A DNA stretch of 64,000 nt. Source: Steromphala cineraria. Taxonomy: Eukaryota > Mollusca > Gastropoda > Trochida > Trochidae. A program made the position numbers and the translations under genes. Of the stretch, positions 57,546-64,000 are shown one piece after another. The stretch is taken from NCBI GenBank assembly GCA_916613615.1, contig OU744727.1, positions 20,468,093-20,532,092 of the forward strand, given 5' to 3'. Within the stretch, counting starts at the first letter, position 1; each line of letters opens with the position of its first letter. Below the pieces are notes generated by a model that saw only the letters and a list, made by a program, of their open reading frames with translations, did no database searches and was not told the origin of the DNA.

Positions 57546-59636
57546 AAACCAAAAGCTCTAAAACAAGAATTGTTTAGAATTACAGGATATCAACATCGTT
57601 TGCTGAAGAAACCTGCAAACCTCTAGCCCTTTGAGTATTCGGTCTATGAGCTTTTGAAAAATATGCTTTAAATATACAACTTCTAATTCATTTGAAATTT
57701 TTTTCTGCTTTCATGTTTGTAAATGTTCGCGAAATTTACTGTTAAAATGGAGAAAAAAGAATTTGAACAGTGGAATAAGAGTATGATGGCCGAAAGGGAC
57801 CCTTTCATTGTGAATATTTCGCTATTTTAATGTGGTTAGTTGTACAATGCAGTCTGGGCCATCAAGGCAATAGGGAGTATTTCCTTGATACATGTTGTGA
57901 GGACATAGACTATCGTTATCTAAAGTAAAATTTCAGAAATGTGCTTGTGTTTCATTTATGTGTGAAACGTTTGGTGCTGCTCGTTATCACCTTTCGACGT
58001 ATGTGGACGATTTAAAGTAGTCAATTTAGTTGCAGCTATGAACCTCTGTTGCAATCAGAGTTTGATGTACATACTGAACAATTAGGTTAAGAACCAACAC
58101 AAATTTGTTCAGTATAAAGAAAATCGAAATGATAGTTATATAAAGGAGAGAATTTCTACATTTTGAAGTCAGGTTGATCTTTTAATTCTTTAGCTGAGTC
58201 CAGTTGAATCTAATTCAATCTCGGAACTTAATCTTTAAATCCTCATAAACTTCCAGATCAATGAAACTGATTTATTTTTGTTAGTTAGCTACATCAAACA
58301 GCCCTTGGAACGTCAATAGAATTGTTGGTCCTATTTACAGATTCTATCCTAATGTTAGCGTAGTTGGAATTAATCATTTTTGCCTGATAATTAAATATAA
58401 TTTTAACGTTACTTAACTGAGGATGTGGAATGGCAACTATTTTTCGGTATATGAAATTTCTGGTTATTTACAAAGTGGTTGCAGTGTCTTGAATATCAGT
58501 GCAGCGCAATGTTTGTTTTATCAACGATTTATCACGACATCAAAAGCGATATATAGTTTATAATCGAGATTAACAATTAAAACGTTTTGAAAAATGAATA
58601 TATTTATATCCGTAAAAACTATGCTACCTGCTGATAATGTAAATGCATATACCGCAGAAAGACTCGATTGATAAATATAACTATATATAATATAAATATA
58701 TATTTTTGACAACTTCGTTCTTGTAAAATTACCACTTTTCGGAATACATTAATGTTCCCAATTTACCTGTAACCTGCATTAGGAGTATGCTAAGTACCAT
58801 TATTCATACCCACAACAAAGAGATAGTTACCTAGGAAAGGTCTCACTTTCGTAAAACATTCATACATTGAGATTGTGATAGGAAAATGCTGCATTAAAGG
58901 AGTAAAATTACTTTGAATAAGGCGTAACACAACATAGACTCTTTTTGTTCAGAAAATCTTACCACAAAGACCAACTGCTCATGGAAGGTATAAATCAGAA
59001 GAATGTTGAAAATTTACGACATATTGGACATATACATACGATATACAATCGAAACCAAAGTTAAAGGTTATACAAAATAAGAATGATAAGTTGTATAATG
59101 CCTGTATTCTAAATGTATGTGTATATATATATACTTATATTATGCCAATACGGTTTCTGTGTGTTTGAAAGTCTCTGCTATCTTGATTAATTTGCTTTTT
59201 TATCATTTTGTGCTCTTGTGCTACTGTTGGTGGCAATTTAAATAAATAAATGAAGGCAATGTGAACTTTTCATCAATGTAGCAATGCGCAGTGACGATAC
59301 AATCATAACATAATATTTTATCAAATATGTTTTTGGAAAATGATTTAAAAAGACTAGGTATTAATATTGAGTACAATACTGAATACAACCTTTTTTTAGA
59401 AACAGAAGTTATATACTATTTAAAATCTTTCCTGTGAATTACTTTTTGTTAGTGAACGCACGCGAGAGCAGGGCCACCCGTAGGTAGATTTTCTCTACTA
59501 CTGACAGAGCAAGAAAGTATATATATAACGCCAAGTTTAATTGAAGAGTTTAAACAGGTTATAACTGTGTGGAGAAAAACATTTTATGAAATTCATTTCT
59601 GTGTTGTGTTGTGTTGTAATTTTCACCCTTTTGTAG
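57546..59636 (+). other. Remainder of NIDO gene intron 1
   Basis: AT-rich, no exon or defined repeat seen apart from short (TA)n runs near 58680 and 59120. It ends in the acceptor caccctttt-gtag at 59636. Confidence 0.45.
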
Positions 59637-59785
59637 CCGGCCAGACACAGACACAGACACAGACAGGCCCCCTGTATCCGTTTGGACCAAGCGTTGGAGA
59701 CCACGAACTACAGACAGACACCAGTCAATCCATCGAACTGGGCTACAGCGTCAACTTCTACGGCAGAAAATACAATACTTCCTAT
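59637..59785 (+). CDS. NIDO-domain protein, exon 2
   Basis: Starts after gtag in phase 1, ends before gtaggt in phase 0. Encodes a threonine/glutamine repeat (GQTQTQTQTG) and then PLYPFGPSVGDHELQTDTS and IELGYSVNFYGRKYNTSY. YPFG near the start, D-x-E/Q-L, and VNFYG followed by a short-strand motif are the classic opening of a NIDO domain. The acagac repeat behind QT could vary in length. Confidence 0.88.
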
Positions 59786-60013
59786 GTAGGTGGTGAACTT
59801 ATGCAACCTAATTAAGACAAGTTTTAGCTTTATATAGCGTAAACGTGAAAGTGAAATTGATGATCTGATGATATCTCAGCTTATGTTGATTATGATTTTG
59901 GATTTGGTATCTAAACCGACCAGAGAGGCCATGCTCTCAAAACTCTTTGTTTACCTTCTTTCCAGAAGCCGAATGTTGTGTACAGATATCTCAGCTTATT
60001 GGGAATAGACTTC

Positions 60014-60252
60014 CTGTCTCGGGTACGAACATTCCGTTACTCCACTAATCTGTACTCTGGGCTCAGAAGCTAGATTCGCTCGAGCGGTCCGAATTGGGAT
60101 CTAGCCATTCAAATAATTTCTTCCACCTTCTCGATAAAATTTTAACGAGAAAATGATTTGATTGGCTATATCAGAAGTTGGGCTGCGCGATCAAATCTAG
60201 CTTCTGAGCTACAGATGAGTGGAGTTAGCGTAATGTTCATACCCTGAGACAG
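60014..60252. mobile_element. Inverted-repeat element D (239 bp) in NIDO intron 2
   Basis: Left arm ctgtctcgggtacgaacatt onward; the right arm is its reverse complement (aatgttcataccctgagacag), continuing about 60 bp inward through ctcagaagctagatt. Flanks gggaatagacttc (60001-60013) and gggaatagagttc (60257-60269) match 12 of 13 and are a likely target-site duplication. Confidence 0.82.
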
Positions 60253-60669
60253 GATGGGGAATAGAGTTCTTGTTCTTAGTGACTAGATGGAGACACATGA
60301 ACCACTGTCTCTTATCCTCAAATGATTAACTGTGGCCCTTTTTATTTGTGCACGTTGTAACCTCATTGCCTAAAATAAAGTCAACCTTAAATGAAAATGC
60401 CAAAATGTCAAAAGAAATTCCCAGGTTTCCAAATATTGACTTGTAGCAATTTTATTTACAAATGTAAAATGTTGATGGAAAAAATATCATATTTTTATAT
60501 GTAAGTGTATATTCGTAAACCAACGCCAACAAGATAAAATCTTATATTCTCCAAAATAAAAATTATCGAGAATTAATCCCTAGGCACGCCACGATGTAGA
60601 CGTATAAACCATTTAAAAAGTACACGGCCCTTCTCGAACAACAAACTAACCAAATTCACCTTTTTCCAG

Positions 60670-61026
60670 GTAACAAAAGATGGCTTTGTAGCATTCGACC
60701 GCGACGCCCGATACGAGCATTTTATCTACAAAGATGGGGCTCGGGATATTGACAAAGACTTCCCCTTTATGGCACCCTTTTATTTTGCTGGAGATGGGAT
60801 CACGAAGTACTACCAAGGGAAGATATACTACAGACTGGTTCATGCCAACACCGACGACACAAGTACTGCTTTCCTGAACATGCTACAAACCTACATGTTC
60901 AACTCCACTGTGGGCCTGAAGCAGTTTAAGCCAGACATCGCCCTCGTTGTAACGTGGGAGAATGTGACAGATATGTACCTGCAGGAAGACGGGAGTTGTA
61001 ATGCCGACAACTTTAGTCCGTGCAAG
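60670..61026 (+). CDS. NIDO-domain protein, exon 3
   Basis: Acceptor tttttccag, donor gtaagc; phase 0 at both ends; 119 codons. VTKDGFVAFDRDARYEHFIY continues the NIDO domain (the ngyi-x-F pattern), then DFPFMAPFYFAGDG (the FP-x-x-AP-F/Y-W-D position of the family, here FAGD) and GKIYYRLVHA. ALVVTWENVTDMYLQEDG with ENV near the end matches the family valine-thrown strand (I/V-V-T-W-x-x-V). Two Cys (in GSCNADNFSPC) close the exon. Confidence 0.92.
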
Positions 61027-61068
61027 GTAAGCGATTATAGATAAAAGTTCTGGTATCTTTGGTTCATT

Positions 61069-61215
61069 CTCTCCCACAGAGGCAGCTCAGTCATACCTGA
61101 GTACCTGAGTTCTATTACGGCTAATACATGGGATAGGAAGGTAGAAAACTGATTGGAGGCAATCGAAGCTAGTTGTGCAATCAGCGACGCCGTTTCAAAA
61201 GTGGTCATTCGCAAA
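61069..61215. mobile_element. MITE family B, copy 3 (truncated, inverted)
   Basis: Begins tctctcccacagaggcagct 42 bases after the exon 3 splice donor and keeps gattggaggcaatcgaagct and gttgtgcaatcagcgac, which match copy 1 in reverse complement. The other half is missing. Confidence 0.75.
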
Positions 61216-62384
61216 AGCTCGGCTATTCCCGTGTGGTTCGGCAAAGCTATCGTTGAAATTTAACATCCAGGGGAGATAATTCTTCCTTCTACAAAAATTC
61301 GCTTTTACCTTTTCATCAGTTTTTATTTGGTAAATTATGAAAATAATATTTATCATAAAACAAATAATAAGTTACACGATTATAAAACAGTATGTTTCTT
61401 ATGAAAAACCCTAAAGGTATGATTTTTTTGCAAGTCACTTTACGACCGTTGAGAATTCCCCAAGTCGTCGATATCCAAAAGGTGTTTTTTATTGGCTGCA
61501 TTAGTTATGAGCTTGTGAAATACGGAGAAAGATATAACAAGGATAATTTGATTCATATGCCATAACATGTTACCAAAATACATTTCATTACGTCATTGTT
61601 TTATTTTTACGTCATACGTGTACACTTTACTAATATAAACAGTAAAACCTTATCATATAAGTCCTACGTATGACTTAAAGGACGATAACATTATAGCTAG
61701 TTTTAACTAGATTGAAGTCAATTATCATATATCGTAAAATGGGGTTGTACAAATGACGCAATTGGCAACATGTAATATTGAGTGACCTGAAAGAGAAAGT
61801 AGCATCTGAGATTAAGGATATAAGCAATTTCTCCTCTTTGCTGAAAGCGGTTGAGAGACGCGTTGTTTAAAGTGATGTTTCCTTAATCTCAAGCTACTCG
61901 AAGAAGGAAGATTTGCAACCTGCTTCATCGACGCATCAAGTAGTGGTTCACTGATACTTATAACAGTAAATGTCTTCTATCGATATATGTTATCAGTCAT
62001 TGAACTTTAACATACAATGATTGAGTACGAGATCTGTTTCTCTTGGTCTACCGACATACTGACCATTTACAGTGAGCTATACGAGGCATGGAAGCGCGCG
62101 TAAAATATCTACTCTCTGATTGAAATGGCAACCCGTCCTTCATCCCTAGTTATTAACATTGAAATATGTCTTGGTTAAAATATTGCATGGACAGATTTTC
62201 AAAGGGATTAGTCACAGCTGATAAACTTACTAGTACTGCTCATGTTTACAAATGATTATTATCAAAATGATATGAAAATAGAACATAATACTGAGCAACT
62301 CTGATAAGTACAAAAATGTTAGGCGCAATATAGGCCTATGGTAAAATTATACAAATATAAGATATGAGTTAGGAAATAAACTGA

Positions 62385-62740
62385 AAGAGCAGAAGCACGT
62401 TTTTATGGGGGGTATAAGGTGATGTCAGGAAAATGAACATTAATGGTTCCAATTGAAAGACAATGTATGTAAACTAAATGGAGCAGTAATAATTCAAATA
62501 TATAATGCAAAGTTTAGCCATGCGATTCCTTTTTCTTACACAAAATGAATTAAAGGTGTTCACACAAAATGGCCGCCAATGGATTTAATGTGAATCTTCA
62601 AACTTTGTCGTTTGACTATGGATGATTGGCTTGTGTAATTAGAATTTTGACATTGTCAAAACAATATATTTGACATTAACTTACAATTATCAGTGAACAA
62701 ATAAAGATTTAAAATTATCACAAAACGTGCTACTGCCCCT
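62385..62740. mobile_element. MITE family A, copy 7
   Basis: The right end aaaacgtgctactgcccct is followed by TTAA (62741-62744). The left end aagagcagaagcacgttttt is mutated, and its flank reads CTGA instead of TTAA. Orientation as copy 1. The element ends only 51 bases upstream of exon 4 of the NIDO gene. Confidence 0.85.
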
Positions 62741-62791
62741 TTAAGGATTGTTGTGATTAAATTAGATTCTAGTTTAAAATTTTGTTTTCAG

Positions 62792-62890
62792 GGAGCTACG
62801 TTCCAGCTTGTTCTGGTCGCCTGTCCCATGAACACCTTCGTTATCTTCAACTACCTGAAGGAAGACATACCTGTCAAACTGTACTATCAG
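62792..62890 (+). CDS. NIDO-domain protein, exon 4 (window-internal end)
   Basis: Acceptor attttgttttcag, donor gtaacg, phase 0 both sides; 33 codons: GATFQLVLVACPMNTFVIFN and YLKEDIPVKLYYQ. N/A-T-FQ-x-VL followed by T-F-V-I-F-x-Y is the second hallmark of NIDO domains. The next exon is not convincingly present before 64000. Confidence 0.9.
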
Positions 62891-63894
62891 GTAACGCATT
62901 GCAAAATCTACAGTTAACTAAGAAACAAAGTATCTGTGACGTCCTCTGCACACGCGTGGAGACGCATCCATATAAGAAGATCGTAAGTTAATACCCGTTG
63001 CACGATCGATTTAAAAGTTATTTAGACACAGACAGAAAACGTTATGTATAAATTATTAATCATTTTCATTTACTGAATCAATATAGCCAATTGACACACC
63101 ATTTTCTTTCATGTATATTATATATGTAATAAACTGTATCCCTTATATCATTACGTCATTATTACATTTTATCTTATTTTTATCAACCTGTGGATATGAG
63201 ATTCTATATATCAAATTAAACCAGTCTTGACTAGTTATAAGAAATCTTTACAACTTAAAACCAAATGAGATACAGAAGGATATAAGATAATGTGAAGATG
63301 AGAAAACAAGTTACAATTTTGAAGGTAAAGTAAATGTCAAACTAGCACAATATTACGTAATATGATAGAGTTATTTATTTTCTCTTTTGTCTTAGGCTAT
63401 AACGTATATTAATGTTTCTTTCTCATATAATACAAAACAATTTCAAAAGAAAACCAGGAATAAGTTTTACTGCATATTAAAAACACATTTAGAAAAATAA
63501 AAAAAAGATTTCCTTTATGCACACATTCTAAACTGTTTGAAAATACCATACTTGAACATAATGTTATGGTCTAAAACCTTTAGGTAAAATGCCAATGACA
63601 ACCTATGGGCACAAACCGACAGGCTGTGTATCATCGGAGCTCGTCTCGAAAACTGTTTTGCCTCCGGCTTTTATCGTCAAAAGCCTACTTACACTTCACT
63701 TACAAAAATTCTATTTTCTACTTTTTACTTTGATTCCTCCTCATAGATATGAATACATATATATATATACTGCAACACTTCTCCTAACAAAGCGTATCCA
63801 TTCACAGATAAAACAATATTTTAAACAGAAGATAATGCTTATTACAAATATAATGTTTATGATTAAAGTAATTATCATAATGATAGTGATTAGT
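62891..63894 (+). other. NIDO gene intron 4 (incomplete)
   Basis: No exon continuing in phase 0 was found. A frame at about 63590 (MPMTTYGHKPTGC) lies after a tag acceptor-like site, but its phase does not fit the preceding donor. Short tatata runs are near 63750. Confidence 0.4.
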
Positions 63895-64000
63895 ATATAG
63901 TAGTATAGTATAGTATAGTATAGTATAGTATAGTATAGTATAGTATAGTATAGTATAGTATAGTATAGTATAGTATAGTATAGTATTTTATAGTATAGTT
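63895..64000 (+). repeat. (TAGTA)n microsatellite
   Basis: About 20 tandem pentamers tagta/atagt running to the window edge, with one irregular unit (ttttatag) near 63985. The array may continue outside. Confidence 0.97.

Noticed and set aside
63589..63900. Possible exon 5 of the NIDO gene (MPMTTYGHKPTGC)
   Set aside because: The acceptor-like site before it gives the wrong phase for the phase-0 donor at 62890, and the frame soon becomes low-complexity.
1..64000. CRISPR arrays, bacterial operons or prophage-like systems
   Set aside because: The sequence is clearly eukaryotic: spliced genes, LINEs with poly-A, MITEs. The regular repeats are minisatellites with no unique spacers.

Overview
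The window is AT-rich, intron-rich metazoan nuclear DNA, crowded with transposable elements. The gene families seen (a single-exon neuropeptide-type GPCR, a DUF288/STELLO-like membrane protein, a NIDO-domain protein, a carbohydrate sulfotransferase, GCNA), together with Tx1/L1-type and CR1/Jockey-type LINEs and tandem-repeat-cored Helentron/pearl-like elements, suggest a lophotrochozoan, most likely a bivalve mollusc. Species cannot be told from the sequence alone.

Host genes, left to right: (1) the last coding exon of a GCNA-like gene (+, 122-389), followed by a decayed duplicate of its 3' end; (2) an HNK-1/CHST-type carbohydrate sulfotransferase on the minus strand (catalytic exon 11587-12447, probable signal-anchor exon 15321-15428) with a 5'-truncated LINE in its intron; (3) a rhodopsin-class GPCR on the minus strand, cut in two by a complete LINE (N-terminal part 36229-36976, C-terminal part 29509-29940); (4) a four-exon gene on the plus strand (45570-51504) for a 775-residue type II membrane protein of the DUF288/STELLO-like family; (5) the first four coding exons of a secreted NIDO-domain protein on the plus strand (54958-62890, running off the right edge).

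Mobile DNA dominates the rest. The key object is a structurally complete Tx1/L1-like LINE (29941-36228: intact ORF1, intact ORF2, poly-A) flanked by a perfect 202-bp target-site duplication. Removing the element and one copy of the duplication gives an uninterrupted 325-codon GPCR frame. Other elements are: a seven-copy, about 355-bp inverted-repeat MITE family flanked by TTAA; a second MITE family of 337 bp; two Helentron/pearl-like elements (3609-7553 and 8343-9366) with terminal inverted repeats, tandem-repeat cores, GGAC microsatellites and a 3' hairpin; fragments of Tx1, Jockey/CR1 and L2/CR1-type LINEs; a Penelope-like terminal segment with a degenerate hammerhead-like fold; two more inverted-repeat elements; two tRNA-like SINE heads; several minisatellites; and a (TAGTA)n array at the right edge.

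The five host loci show no functional linkage to each other. The interest lies in element-host interactions (a gene disruption with an exceptionally long duplication, MITEs close to splice sites, decayed exon duplications) rather than in a gene cluster.
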